Counted from the first letter of the stretch, positions 9,199 to 18,310 are shown. The stretch is 64,000 nucleotides of DNA from Pyrococcus furiosus DSM 3638 (GCF_000007305.1 NC_003413.1:1483318-1547317); one strand, 5' to 3'. Translations and numbers: made by a program. Notes: a model not told the origin generated them from the letters alone.

Positions 9199-9716
9199 AT
9201 CTTCTTTCTCCCCTTCATATGCTTTTCAGCGAGCTCCACATATACCTCTGCATTCTTCTTTGTCCACTCTATTTCTTCTTCGCTGAGTTGCCTTACTACT
9301 TTACCCGGCACTCCTATTACCAAGCTGTAGTCGGGGATTTCCTTGTTTGGTGGCACTAGAGCTCCAGCGCCAATAATTACATGGTTTCCAATTTTTGCAC
9401 CATCAAGTATTATTGCCCCCATTCCAATTATAACGTAATTTCCGATTTTTGCTCCATGAACAACTGCATTATGTCCTATTGTAACATACTCCCCTATCTC
9501 GGTGGGATATCCGTGAGAGGTGTGAATGCTCACGTTATCTTGAATGTTTGAGTACTTCCCGACGTATATCCTCTCAATGTCCCCTCTTAACACAGCCGAG
9601 GGCCATACACTCGTCTTTTCTTCAAGCACAACATCCCCAATAATTACTGCATTCTCATCAACGTAGGCTGTAGGATGAATTTTTGGCTTTATACCATTTA
9701 TTTCATACACGGGCAT
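9195..9716 (-). CDS. Gamma-class carbonic anhydrase-like hexapeptide protein
   Basis: 173 residues of left-handed beta-helix hexapeptide repeats. The three zinc ligands of gamma carbonic anhydrases are present: His65, His82 and His87 (in NVSIHTSHGY and GHNAVVHG). It would be a trimer hydrating CO2, though related YrdA/PaaY-type proteins can have other roles. It is the first gene of a two-gene operon with the cis-prenyltransferase. Confidence 0.85.
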   Translation of the reverse strand: MPVYEINGIKPKIHPTAYVDENAVIIGDVVLEEKTSVWPSAVLRGDIERIYVGKYSNIQDNVSIHTSHGYPTEIGEYVTIGHNAVVHGAKIGNYVIIGMGAIILDGAKIGNHVIIGAGALVPPNKEIPDYSLVIGVPGKVVRQLSEEEIEWTKKNAEVYVELAEKHMKGRKKI

Positions 9717-9776
9717 TTTAACTCCCCACCATACATAAGAAAGAATGCATTTTTAAACCTTTTAACTCTACTTCAA

Positions 9777-9843
9777 AATGGGCGATGAAGATAATTTCGC
9801 TAGCCGAAAAATAAGATGAGGAGTACCCTCGCAACTGAGCCTT
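9777..9843 (+). ncRNA. C/D-box guide sRNA convergent with lrpA
   Basis: C box CGATGAA at 9783-9789, D' CCGA at 9804-9807 (one mismatch to CTGA), C' AGATGAG at 9814-9820 and D CTGA at 9835-9838. The guides are 14 nt each (9790-9803 and 9821-9834). GGGC and GCC flanking the C and D boxes give a short terminal stem. A TATA-like TTTTTAAA at 9750-9757 lies about 27 bp upstream, so it may have its own promoter. It ends at the lrpA stop codon. Targets were not identified. Confidence 0.75.
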
Positions 9844-10267
9844 ACTTAAGTTTTTCAAGGATTATAGCTGGACAAACTTTAGTAACTCCCTCGATTTTTC
9901 CGATTTTATTTGAGATTATCTCCGCTAAATCCTCCCCGTCCTTGGCCCATATGACGGCCATAATCATATGATCTCCGCTGGAAAGATAAAGCTCCTTGAC
10001 AAAATCGTATTCCTTTAGTTTTTCCGCAACTTCAAAGAGTTTTTCAGGTTTTGTGTCAACTCCAGTAATTGTTACTAGGGAGTAACCCAACTTTTTGGGA
10101 TTAATTTTTATTGTATAACCTTCAATTATCCCTTTTTCTTCAAGAGCCTTGACTCTCTTCCTCACGGCAGTCTCACTAATGCCTAATTTCTTCGCAATCT
10201 CAGTGAAGGGCGTTCTCGCATCTTTTTCCAATATTTCAAGTATAATTTTGTCTCTCTCATCAATCAT
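9842..10267 (-). CDS. lrpA: Leucine-responsive-type transcription regulator LrpA
   Basis: 141 residues, recognised as P. furiosus LrpA. An N-terminal helix-turn-helix ([20 protein letters not shown] then [20 protein letters not shown]) is followed by the RAM ligand/oligomerisation domain. LrpA is known to repress its own promoter, and its ligand is unresolved. ATG 10267 follows GGTGG; an upstream in-frame GTG at 10279 is part of that region. Its position directly downstream of gdhA, with the same orientation but its own TATA box, hints at nitrogen-related regulation. Confidence 0.95.
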
Positions 10268-10302
10268 TTTTCGAACCACCTAGGTATAACATCAGCACTA
10301 GA

Positions 10303-10312
10303 ATATATAAAG
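10303..10312 (-). promoter_or_regulatory. lrpA TATA box
   Basis: Read on the minus strand, GCTTTATATATTC contains the TATA box (10303-10312 on the plus strand), about 36-45 bp before ATG 10267. The expected start near 10280 leaves a short leader where LrpA autorepression is known to act. Confidence 0.75.
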
Positions 10313-10324
10313 CTATGCCCCAAA

Positions 10325-10352
10325 AATTCAGAAGAGAAATAGAAAAATGTAG
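10325..10352 (-). terminator. T-rich tract after gdhA
   Basis: On the minus strand, runs of T (CATTTTTC, TATTTCTCTT, ATTTTTGG) begin about 20 bp after the gdhA stop. Poly-T without a hairpin is the usual intrinsic terminator in Thermococcales. This would separate gdhA from lrpA. Confidence 0.45.
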
Positions 10353-10357
10353 AGGAA

Positions 10358-11620
10358 TCAGTGCTTGACCCATCCACGGTCAAGCATTGCTTGATAAACT
10401 CTCTGGACTGCAACTACGTAAGCTGCATCTCTCATGTGTATGTTCTTCTCCTTTGCTATGTTGTAGACGTCGTAGAATGCTTTTGTCATCTTCTTGTCGA
10501 GTCTCTCTCTAACCTCCTCAATTGTCCAGTAGTATCCAGTTATGTTCTGTACCCACTCGAAGTAGCTGACTGTAACTCCACCAGCATTACATAGGAAGTC
10601 TGGGATCTGAAGGATTCCTTTCTCGAATAGTATCTCATCAGCTTCTGGAGTAACTGGACCGTTTGCTACTTCTGCAACGATCTTAGCCTTAATGTTGTCT
10701 GCGTTCTTCTTAGTTATCACTTCTTCTATAGCTGCCGGAGCGAGAACATCAACCTCAAGCTCAAGTAGCTCCTCATTCGTTATGTTGGTTGCTCCTGGGA
10801 AGTCTTTAACGCTTCCATGCTCATTCTTCCACTTGAGAACCTCGTCAGCATTAAGACCATCGGGGTTGTATATTCCACCCTTGCTGTCGCTCACAGCTAC
10901 AACCTTCATTCCAAAGTCTTCACTCATGATCTTTGCAAGATAATAACCCGCGTTACCGTAACCCTGGATTGCTATTGTCTTGCCCTTGAGGGTGTCCCAT
11001 CCAAGAACCTTTGCAGCCTCTCTAATTGTGTAACTTGCACCTCTTGCAGTTGCCTCAATTCTTCCAAGTGATCCACCAATGCTAAGAGGCTTTCCAGTGA
11101 TAATTCCAAAGGCCGGTGTCTTTCTCCTGCTTATTGTCTCGTACTCATCCATCATCCATGCCATTATTTGTGGGTTTGTATAAACATCGGGTGCTGGAAT
11201 GTCTTCATATGGGCTAATAACATCATAAATTGCTCTAATGTAACCTCTTGCAAGCCTCTCCTTCTCTCTGTCGGAGAGCTTCTTTGGATCTACAATTATT
11301 CCACCCTTACCTCCACCATATGGGAGATCCATTACAGCAGTCTTCCATGTCATCCAAGCTGCAAGAGCTTTAACAGTGCTAAGGGTTTCTTCTGGATGCC
11401 ATCTAATTCCACCCTTAGTTGGACCTCTAGCCCAGTTGTGTTGTACTCTAAATCCAGTGAAAACTTTTACAGAACCGTCATCCATTTCTACTGGAATTGT
11501 GACCTCAACAATTCTTTGAGGTCTCTTTAAGAACTCAAGAGCTTCTTCACTTATCTCCATATATTGGGCAGCTCTTTCAAGTTGCTTAATAACAATTTCA
11601 TAGGGGTCTTGCTCAACCAT
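10358..11620 (-). CDS. gdhA: Glutamate dehydrogenase
   Basis: 420 residues, recognised as the hexameric P. furiosus enzyme that interconverts glutamate and 2-oxoglutarate plus ammonia with NAD(P). The catalytic lysine lies in PYGGGKGGI and the nucleotide-binding GYGNAG in [13 protein letters not shown]. The enzyme is very abundant. The start ATG 11620 gives mature VEQDPYEIV; the ATG at 11626 directly abuts GGAGGG and is too close to be used. A strong, well-studied promoter lies upstream. Confidence 0.98.
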
Positions 11621-11669
11621 GTTCATCCCTCCAAATTAGGTGATTGGCGATACATTTTTGGGCAATAGC

Positions 11670-11685
11670 CTATATAAAGCTTTCG
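11670..11685 (-). promoter_or_regulatory. gdhA promoter: BRE and TATA box
   Basis: On the minus strand, CGAAAGC (BRE) runs directly into TTTATATAG (plus-strand 11670-11678), about 50 bp before ATG 11620. I recognise it as the P. furiosus gdh promoter widely used for archaeal in vitro transcription, with the start about 24 bp downstream of the TATA box. Confidence 0.9.
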
Positions 11686-11847
11686 GTAAACAAGAGTGGA
11701 AATCCTTTTGTTTATTTGATTAGGCTCAAAGAATCTAAAATTCAAAAATATAAAGGTGTTCCTCAAACATTTTCAAGAAAAAAGGAAAAATACGAACAAT
11801 TTTACATACATCAATGCACATAATAGAGCCATAGTGTTGAACATTCT

Positions 11848-11912
11848 AGAGGCCCTCAGTGGGAAGTCGGTCATCATTAACTCAGCTCACTCCATTTTCA
11901 ATCATCGGGTTC
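11848..11912 (-). ncRNA. C/D-box guide sRNA overlapping the antiporter stop codon
   Basis: On the minus strand: a C-like box CGATGAT (11901-11907), D' CTGA (11882-11885), a perfect C' ATGATGA (11871-11877) and D CTGA (11856-11859). The D guide is 11 nt (11860-11870) and the D' guide about 15 nt. The antiporter TGA lies inside the C box, as in the sRNA at 1135. The first box deviates from consensus at its last bases. Targets were not identified. Confidence 0.7.
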
Positions 11913-13185
11913 CTCTCTTTTTACTCTCTATTTTCTCCTTTCTATTTTCAAGTAATAACTTTTTCTGTGCTAAAATTTCTTCTCGGAATGCCCACTTTAA
12001 TAATGGAGGAGTTATGAGGACTGAAATTGTTATGAAGATCAAAGTTGCTGCTATAAACTTTGGAGCATCATCAGGGGAAATTGCACCACCATGAATGGCT
12101 ACCATTAGAGCGACTAACGCAACTTCAGTTCTTGGAATAGATCCAATTCCCATTTGAAAAGACATTCTGAAGTTTTCCCTAGTGAAGAGAAAATCCTTAC
12201 CTCTTCCCCAGGCAGTTATCCAGGCTCCAAACCCCCTTCCAGCCACCTTCCCTACTATTGCAATTACACTAAGAACCACAGCCAGCTTAATTGCTTCGAG
12301 ATTCTCAAAAACCTTAAAGTTCAGCATTGCTCCAGTATGGACGAAGAATATTGGAATAAGGAATCCGTAACCAATGCTTCTCACTTCCTCTAGAAGCCTC
12401 TTACCTTCAGCAGTCTTAGAGAGTATTAACCCCATCATAAATGCTCCTTCAATTGCAGCTGCAAACCATCCCTCAGCCAAAGCTGAGAATATTAACATCA
12501 TTCCCAAAACAAATCCTAAAACGCCCTTTTCAACTCCTAGTCTTTCCGCAAATTTTAGATAGTGGTCAATAAAATACCACCCAACAACTCCCGTAATTAA
12601 GAAGAAAATGATGATTTTTATCCCAAGTCCCAGGAGTGAACCTGAGCCCACGGCAAATATTATTAGAGCAATACCTAGAAAATCATCAATAACACTCGCA
12701 CTTAATGATGCAGCCCCAACTTCACTTCTTAAAACTCCTAGATCCATCATGACCCTAACCGTTAACCCTATACTAGTGGCGGTAAGAAGGACTCCCCCAG
12801 CAAATGCTTCTTTATTATCATATCCCAACCACCTAAGTCCTAGGTATCCAAGAATTAGTGGAACGAAAACTCCCAGAATAGTAGATACAACAGCCGTTAT
12901 TCCAGTTCTTTTTATTAAGTTAAGATCCGTGTCAAGAGCCCCCAAAAATAACAGAAACACTACTCCAAGTTTTGCCATGAAATCTATAACTTCACTTGAA
13001 CCAGCTGTTATTGGTAAATATTCACTACTAATAACCCCAAAATACACCAAATTTCCGAGAATAATTCCTACCAATAACTCTCCCAGTACTCCTGGGAGTT
13101 CAAATCTTTCAACTAGGGAGTCTCCTATTTTAGCTAGAATAAGAGATACACCCAATGTAAATAATATCCATGTTGCTGCTTCCAT
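11902..13185 (-). CDS. CPA2-family cation/proton antiporter
   Basis: 427 residues with about 12 membrane helices, beginning FTLGVSLILAKIGDSLVERF and containing the PGVLGELLVGIILG signature of KefB/NapA-type transporters. These exchange Na+ or K+ for H+ at the cytoplasmic membrane. A charged Lys/Arg-rich C-terminus is cytosolic. ATG 13185 overlaps the CBS gene stop (TAATG), so the CBS protein may gate it. Ion specificity cannot be told from sequence alone. Confidence 0.9.
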   Translation of the reverse strand: MEAATWILFTLGVSLILAKIGDSLVERFELPGVLGELLVGIILGNLVYFGVISSEYLPITAGSSEVIDFMAKLGVVFLLFLGALDTDLNLIKRTGITAVVSTILGVFVPLILGYLGLRWLGYDNKEAFAGGVLLTATSIGLTVRVMMDLGVLRSEVGAASLSASVIDDFLGIALIIFAVGSGSLLGLGIKIIIFFLITGVVGWYFIDHYLKFAERLGVEKGVLGFVLGMMLIFSALAEGWFAAAIEGAFMMGLILSKTAEGKRLLEEVRSIGYGFLIPIFFVHTGAMLNFKVFENLEAIKLAVVLSVIAIVGKVAGRGFGAWITAWGRGKDFLFTRENFRMSFQMGIGSIPRTEVALVALMVAIHGGAISPDDAPKFIAATLIFITISVLITPPLLKWAFREEILAQKKLLLENRKEKIESKKRGTR

Positions 13186-13664
13186 TATCCACCACCTACC
13201 CTTATTAGCCTGAGAAATTCATTTATTAGAATCCTTAAGCTAATTTCTCCCTTAAGTTTCCCCTCTTCATCAATTAAGGCTAAAATTTGGATTTTGTATC
13301 TTTTCATTTTTTCAAGAGCTTCAAGAACCGTTGCATCTTCATTTATCGTCAGGAAATTTCTCTCCATTATGTCTCCTGCTTTTTCGGCCCCACTTAAGAT
13401 TGACTTAAAAACTGAACTTACTGCACCCAATCTTGCCCCTTTTGGAGGAAGGAAAATGTCTATTATATCAAGATATCGAATTATCCCAACCAGCTTCATA
13501 TCTTTCCTATTGTTAACTACCCAAACATGGTGTCTTGTCCTCAGTAACTTTAAAACATCAATAATTGGAGAATCCTCCTCAACTATAGGCATTTGAGAGC
13601 AAGGTGGAGTTAATTGGTTAACTTTCATTGAATGGAAAGCATTAAGTGCCCTTTCTAAATCCAT
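13185..13664 (-). CDS. Two-CBS-domain protein
   Basis: 159 residues with two CBS motifs: IIDVLKLLRTRHHVWVVNN...LVGIIRYLDII, and DATVLEALEKMKRYKIQILALI...GEISLRIL. CBS pairs bind adenosine nucleotides and regulate partners. Its location between the MoaD-like gene and the antiporter, overlapping both, suggests it senses energy status for the transporter; that is inference. Confidence 0.85.
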   Translation of the reverse strand: MDLERALNAFHSMKVNQLTPPCSQMPIVEEDSPIIDVLKLLRTRHHVWVVNNRKDMKLVGIIRYLDIIDIFLPPKGARLGAVSSVFKSILSGAEKAGDIMERNFLTINEDATVLEALEKMKRYKIQILALIDEEGKLKGEISLRILINEFLRLIRVGGG

Positions 13665-13894
13665 ACTAACCCCCCACTTGGAACAGGCATTATCTTTACA
13701 ACATCATTATCTGAAACCTCAGCATCTTCTCTGGCAATTTTTCCATTGATTATTATTATCTTTTCCTTAATTTCATCAAATCTGGGAATCACTTCCCTCA
13801 AAACTTCCCCAACCTGCCTTTTTCCAGCAATGCGAACTTCAACTTCTTCAGCGCCTGCAAGGTGAGCAAAAACCCCCATTAATTTTATCTTCAT
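13655..13894 (-). CDS. MoaD/ThiS/SAMP-like ubiquitin-fold protein with extended C-terminus
   Basis: 79 residues with a beta-grasp fold (MKIKLMGVFAHLAGAEEVEV...). The end reads MPVPSGG followed by LVWI. Family members need a terminal Gly-Gly for adenylation by an E1-like enzyme and for sulfur carriage or protein tagging. Here a run of six G (six C at 13671-13676 on the plus strand) encodes the Gly-Gly; with five, the frame would stop right after GG (AGT GGG GGT TAG). This is a sequence error, a natural slip, or a real precursor needing trimming. Confidence 0.8.
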   Translation of the reverse strand: MKIKLMGVFAHLAGAEEVEVRIAGKRQVGEVLREVIPRFDEIKEKIIIINGKIAREDAEVSDNDVVKIMPVPSGGLVWI

Positions 13895-13942
13895 TAACCC
13901 TCACCACTAAACCTTTATACTACATCAATTAAATTCTTTTCC

Positions 13943-14590
13943 ATGTTTGGAAAATACAAGGTGTCCGTAATAATTCCAGCATACAACGAAGAAAAACGAA
14001 TAGGAAATGTTCTGGCTAGAATACCAGATTTTGTTGATGAAGTCATTGTGATTGACGATGGTAGTTCTGATGCCACCTATGAAGTAGCCAAAAGATATAC
14101 AGACAAAGCAATAAGATTAAATAAAAATATGGGGAAAGGAGCTGCTCTTAGAGAGGGACTTAGGCATGCAAGTGGGGATATTATTGTTTTTATGGACGCA
14201 GACGGCCAGCATAATCCTAAAGAAATACCAAAACTTCTAGAACCCATAATCAAGGGTAAGGCCGATTTTGTAATAGGAAAAAGGATCATAAAAACCGGAA
14301 AAAGACCCCTACCTAGGAAGTTAAGCAACTTTATAACAACAACTTTAATTAGACTAAAGACCAAGCAGAGAATTGAGGACAGCCAAAGTGGATTTAGAGC
14401 AATAAGAAGAGAATTTGTCCCCGAAATCACCAGTGATAGATATGAGGTAGAAACAGAAGTGTTAATTAAAGCCGTGAAAAAAGGTGCAAGAATTACAGAA
14501 GTTCCAGTCTCAACTAGATATGACCTGAAAACAGGGAAATTTAGAGTTGAAGACATCATAAGATTTCTAATTGCCTTGATAAAGTCATAA
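13943..14590 (+). CDS. Family 2 glycosyltransferase (dolichol-phosphate mannosyltransferase-like)
   Basis: 215 residues, essentially only the GT-A domain: VSVIIPAYNEEKRIGNVLARI, VIDDGSSD and DADGQHNPKEI with its metal-binding Asp residues. The substrate lipid is probably dolichyl phosphate. It resembles the C-terminal domain of the protein at 5366 but lacks that protein's N-terminal region. The start at ATG 13943 follows a TATA-like TTTATACTA by about 25 bp, suggesting a leaderless message. AMP phosphorylase follows in the same direction 17 bp later. Confidence 0.88.
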   Translation: MFGKYKVSVIIPAYNEEKRIGNVLARIPDFVDEVIVIDDGSSDATYEVAKRYTDKAIRLNKNMGKGAALREGLRHASGDIIVFMDADGQHNPKEIPKLLEPIIKGKADFVIGKRIIKTGKRPLPRKLSNFITTTLIRLKTKQRIEDSQSGFRAIRREFVPEITSDRYEVETEVLIKAVKKGARITEVPVSTRYDLKTGKFRVEDIIRFLIALIKS

Positions 14591-14607
14591 TTTGAGAGGT
14601 GAATTAC

Positions 14608-16119
14608 ATGAGGGGAAAAATTAAAATTTTAGATATAGAAACAGGAAATCTTGCCATTTTTATAAATCCAGAAGACGCAGAACAATGGCGAATCCATCCA
14701 AACGACCTTGTAAAAATTGAAAGCGGGAAGAGATACATTTATGGAAGTGCTTTTATAGGAAACATTGTTGAAAAGGGAGAAATTGGAATATCAAAGGATG
14801 TTCTCTCAATTCATCAGTTTTCAAATGGAGAAATTGTTTCTTTAAGCCCTGCAGGAACTCCTGAAAGTGTTAAGTATATAAAGAAAAAGATGAGAGGAGA
14901 GAAACTGAAAAAGGTAGAAATTGAGACAATTGTAAGAGATATCGTCGATAGAAAGCTTAGAAATACCGAAATCAGCGCGTTTGTTAGTGCAATAGAAATA
15001 AATGGTCTTGACATGGAGGAAATTGCCGCTTTAACAATTGCAATGGCAGAAACTGGAGATATGTTGGACATAGAAAGGAAGCCAATAATGGATATCCACA
15101 GCATTGGCGGCGTACCTGGAAATAAGACCAATGTTATAGTTGTCCCCATAGTGGCGGCTGCAGGCCTAACAATTCCCAAGACGAGTTCAAGAGCAATTAC
15201 AAGTGCAGCAGGAACAGCCGATGTGGTGGAAGTTTTAACAAACGTTACACTGACTCTTGAAGAAATAAAGAGAATAGTGGAAAAAATTGGAGCCTGCCTA
15301 GTTTGGGGAGGTGCCCTAAATTTAGCCCCAGCAGATGACTTGATGATACACGTAGAAAGGAGGCTAAGTTTGGATCCAAGGGGACTTATGCTTGCAAGTA
15401 TAATGGCTAAGAAATATGCTATCGGAAGTCAATACATACTCATTGACATCCCCACAGGAAAAGGAGCCAAAGTTGAGAGCATGGAGGAGGCTAGATCACT
15501 TGCAAGAGATTTCATAGAGTTAGGGAAGAGATTAGGACAATACGTTGAAGTAGCAATTACTTACGGAGGCCAGCCCATAGGTTATACAGTTGGTCCGGCT
15601 CTAGAAGCTAAAGAAGCCCTCGAAACACTAATGACAGGTAGAGGGCCTGGAAGCTTAGTAGAAAAGGCCATAGGACTCGCTGGGCTACTTTTGGAAATGG
15701 GTGGAGCTGCTCCAAAAGGAAAGGGAAAAATCATTGCGAGGGAAATTCTAGAGAAAGGAAAAGCATATCAAAAGATGAGAGAGATTATAGAAGAACAAGG
15801 TGGAGATCCTGACATAAAGCCAGAAGACATTCCAATAGGAGATAAAACATATACAATTCACGCCCAGACGAATGGTTATGTCACCGCAATCGACAACAGA
15901 GGGATTACTGCAATAGCGAGAGAAGCTGGGGCCCCAGAAGATAAAGGGGCTGGAATTAGACTTCACGTAAAAGTGGGAGACAAGGTAAAAGAAGGCGATC
16001 CACTATTCACAATACATGCAGAAAGTGAAAGTAGGCTAGACAAAGCTATCGTGCTTGCAAGAAGGCTTGAACCCATAAAGATAGAGGGAATGGTTTTGCA
16101 GGTTATTGAAAACCTCTAA
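14608..16119 (+). CDS. deoA: AMP phosphorylase (archaeal thymidine phosphorylase family)
   Basis: 503 residues, the length of Thermococcus AMP phosphorylase. An N-terminal domain of about 85 residues precedes the pyrimidine-nucleoside phosphorylase core ([18 protein letters not shown], then the [17 protein letters not shown] signature). The enzyme phosphorolyses AMP to adenine and ribose-1,5-bisphosphate, feeding archaeal type III Rubisco via R15P isomerase. GAGGTGA precedes ATG 14608. Neither partner enzyme is in this window. Confidence 0.92.
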   Translation: MRGKIKILDIETGNLAIFINPEDAEQWRIHPNDLVKIESGKRYIYGSAFIGNIVEKGEIGISKDVLSIHQFSNGEIVSLSPAGTPESVKYIKKKMRGEKLKKVEIETIVRDIVDRKLRNTEISAFVSAIEINGLDMEEIAALTIAMAETGDMLDIERKPIMDIHSIGGVPGNKTNVIVVPIVAAAGLTIPKTSSRAITSAAGTADVVEVLTNVTLTLEEIKRIVEKIGACLVWGGALNLAPADDLMIHVERRLSLDPRGLMLASIMAKKYAIGSQYILIDIPTGKGAKVESMEEARSLARDFIELGKRLGQYVEVAITYGGQPIGYTVGPALEAKEALETLMTGRGPGSLVEKAIGLAGLLLEMGGAAPKGKGKIIAREILEKGKAYQKMREIIEEQGGDPDIKPEDIPIGDKTYTIHAQTNGYVTAIDNRGITAIAREAGAPEDKGAGIRLHVKVGDKVKEGDPLFTIHAESESRLDKAIVLARRLEPIKIEGMVLQVIENL

Positions 16120-16121
16120 CA

Positions 16122-16520
16122 CTAGTGTTTCCCATGTCTCTCATACCATCCCCACTCTTTTTTTGGTCCAAAAGCCCTAACCCCTTTATGAACTAAAGTT
16201 ACCCTTAATTCTTTGGCCATTTCTGGAGTTATTTCTCCATGCTCTTCCATCCAGTTAATTATCTCAAGAGCCTGCTCGTCAGTATCACATCTCCTCAAAA
16301 AGTCAATTATTGTGGGGTTGTATCCTGAAAAGTCTATTTTTCCTTCCTCTTCTTCTTCCTCCAAGACTTGATACTCATCTAACCTAATTCCACTAATCTC
16401 TATCCCTCTATCCTCTTCTAACTCACGAGCAAGAGCAGGAAAGCGTTGCCTAAATTCTTCTATATCATATTCCTGCCAAGGTAACTGGTCAATTGGCTTT
16501 TTCTTTTTCTCACCCTCCAT
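16122..16520 (-). CDS. Conserved hypothetical protein (DUF2095-like), acidic
   Basis: 132 residues, highly acidic, with an EEEEEE-type run near the middle and an aromatic C-terminus (EWGWYERHGKH). The family resemblance to DUF2095 is from memory and tentative; no function is known. ATG 16520 is preferred over a GTG two codons upstream. It is convergent with AMP phosphorylase, with 2 bp between stops. Confidence 0.7.
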   Translation of the reverse strand: MEGEKKKKPIDQLPWQEYDIEEFRQRFPALARELEEDRGIEISGIRLDEYQVLEEEEEEGKIDFSGYNPTIIDFLRRCDTDEQALEIINWMEEHGEITPEMAKELRVTLVHKGVRAFGPKKEWGWYERHGKH

Positions 16521-16656
16521 ATTCACTACCCTAAAGATAACCCATCAAACAATGCCTTATATGCTTTTGGTTTACATAACCTAACTCTTAAAATTCAAGA
16601 TCAGCACTTCATTCTCCTTTATTCCCACTACATTATCTTAAAGGAGTCCCACCATT

Positions 16657-16835
16657 TTAACCGTTCTGGTTGGCCGTGATTTGTGTAATGTCGTTACGGC
16701 CAACCTTCCAGCCTCCCATTTTCATTGGCTGGCTTTCGGGGGGAACGGAGACTCCCCACATCTTCGGGATCCCGTGCCCATTCGGGCTTATCAAACCCCA
16801 CATATCGGGCACAAGGTAGAAAGACTCCATTAATA
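16657..16835. other. GC-rich hairpin-dense stretch, possible structured RNA or element remnant
   Basis: In AT-rich surroundings this stretch holds successive inverted repeats: GGTTGGCCGT (16668-16677) with ACGGCCAACC (16696-16705), a perfect 10 bp; CCAGCC (16708-16713) with GGCTGG (16727-16732); then a GGGG/CCCC pair, the palindrome CGGGATCCCG, and GCCC/GGGC. A 63-codon frame (16657-16848 minus) covers it, but its content looks like a by-product of the repeats. The rest of 16527-17022 is AT-rich except for the IS left-end hairpin. Confidence 0.5.
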
Positions 16836-16940
16836 AAGTATGACTCATAAACCTTACGATCTCAACTATTTACGAAACAGCCCTTCCACTTCAATACTCA
16901 TATTTCTCCTCAGAAAAATAAGATGTGCTTTATCTATTCG

Positions 16941-18310
16941 GGCGGGAAGACCCCTTCCGATAGGGAGGGGATAAAAGCCTGCAACCCTTAAAAACTTCAC
17001 CTATTAAAATAGGTGGTCGCCCACGTATCTCACCCAGAAAAACCACCTTCGAGTGGACAAGAAAACCTACAAACTCCTCAGGACGCTGACACACCTATCC
17101 AAAGACCTCTACAATCTCACCCTCTATACGGTTAAACAACACTACGAGCTTAATGGGACTTTTCTACCCTTCGTTAAGGCATACCATATGGTTAAAGATA
17201 GCGAACCCTACAAACTCCTGCCAAGCCAAGTTGCACAACAAACAATGAAAATCGTGGAGAGAAACTTCCGCTCATTCTTTCACGTGCTTAAAGAGAGAAA
17301 GAAGGGCAACTACAACAGACCCGTTAGGCCACCGAAATACCTTCCGAAAAACGGGCACTTCATCCTAATCTTCCCATACCAATCCTTCAGGGTAAAAGAG
17401 GACAGGATTATCCTCACCCTTGGAAAGAACTTCGCCGAGAAGTATGGCGTTAAACACCTTGAAATCCCGCTGCCAAAGAACGTTAAAGGCCACAGGATTA
17501 AGGAAATTCGCATTCTTCCAAGATACAATGCCCTATGGTTTGAGGTTGAATACGTTTATGAAGTCCTGCCTGAGGAGAGGGATTTAGACCGCTCGAAATA
17601 CCTTGCCATTGATTTGGGTCTGGACAACTTCGCCACCTGCGTTTCCACCACTGGGACGGCCTTCATAATCGAAGGCCGGGGTTTGAAGAGCTTCAACCGG
17701 TGGTGGAATAAGGAGAAGGCGAAACTCCAGAGTCAGTATGATAAGCAGGGGGTTAAGTTTGGAAAGAGGATGGTGTGGCTTCTCAAGAAGCGGAAGAACG
17801 TGGTGAACGACTTTATGAACAAGGCGGTAAGCTACATTGTGAACTACTGCCTTGAGAACGGTATTGGGAACGTCGTCATCGGGGAGCTGAAGGGAGTAAA
17901 GCAGAATACTGACCTTGGAAGGAGGAACAACCAGAACTTCCATTATATTCCTTACGGCCTCTTCAAGCAAAAGCTCAAGGCAAAGTGCGAGCGGTATGGT
18001 ATTAACTACATTGAGGTTGATGAGGCATACACTAGTAAGGTTGATGCCCTCACCCTCGAACCGATTGAAAAGAGGGAGAAGTATCTTGGAAAGAGGGGTG
18101 AAACGTGGACTGTTCCAGTCTTCCGCTGGTGTTTTAATAAATGCTGATGTGAACGGTGCTTTGAACATTTTGAGAAAGGTAGCCGGCGATTCTCCCGTTG
18201 GGGAGATAGCCGGTAGTGGCCGTGTGAACCGGCCTGTAAGAGTTAGGCTACCTTGGGGTGGCTTAACTCCTCACGAAACCCCATCCATAAGGGCAGGGTA
18301 GTTCACCACC
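16941..18310 (+). mobile_element. IS200/IS605-type element carrying only tnpB (degenerate)
   Basis: The left end has a perfect 8-bp hairpin (16951-16958 with 16963-16970, loop GATA). The right end has a CCCCATCC...AAGGGCAGGG stretch ending GGGTAGTTCACC. Subterminal hairpins of this kind are recognised by the family's single-strand transposase. No tnpA is present, so movement would require TnpA in trans. No terminal inverted or target-site repeats are expected. Exact ends are uncertain by tens of bases. Confidence 0.6.
17023..18301 (+). pseudogene. tnpB: tnpB (RuvC-type RNA-guided nuclease of IS605 family), frameshifted
   Basis: The RuvC-I Asp (AIDLGLDNFA) and RuvC-II Glu (VVIGELKGV) are intact, but the frame shifts at a GGGG run (18095-18098). 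Removing one G rejoins KREKYLGKR to a second frame with the RuvC-III NADVNGALNI, ending at 18301. No ATG opens the gene: the natural start seems to be ACG at 17023, and GTG 17053 would lose ten residues. No CxxC zinc ribbon is evident. As written the product ends at 18147 without RuvC-III and should be inactive. Confidence 0.8.

Noticed and set aside
12608-13213. 201-codon plus-strand frame opposite the antiporter and CBS genes
   Set aside because: It is the mirror of a well-supported membrane protein gene; serine, proline and threonine rich content is typical of antisense frames.
16657-16848. 63-codon minus-strand frame as a protein gene
   Set aside because: It coincides with dense inverted repeats and high GC; its residues look like a by-product of the repeats. 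Kept only as a structured stretch.
17584-18168. 194-codon minus-strand frame opposite tnpB
   Set aside because: Antisense of a recognised tnpB; no family resemblance.
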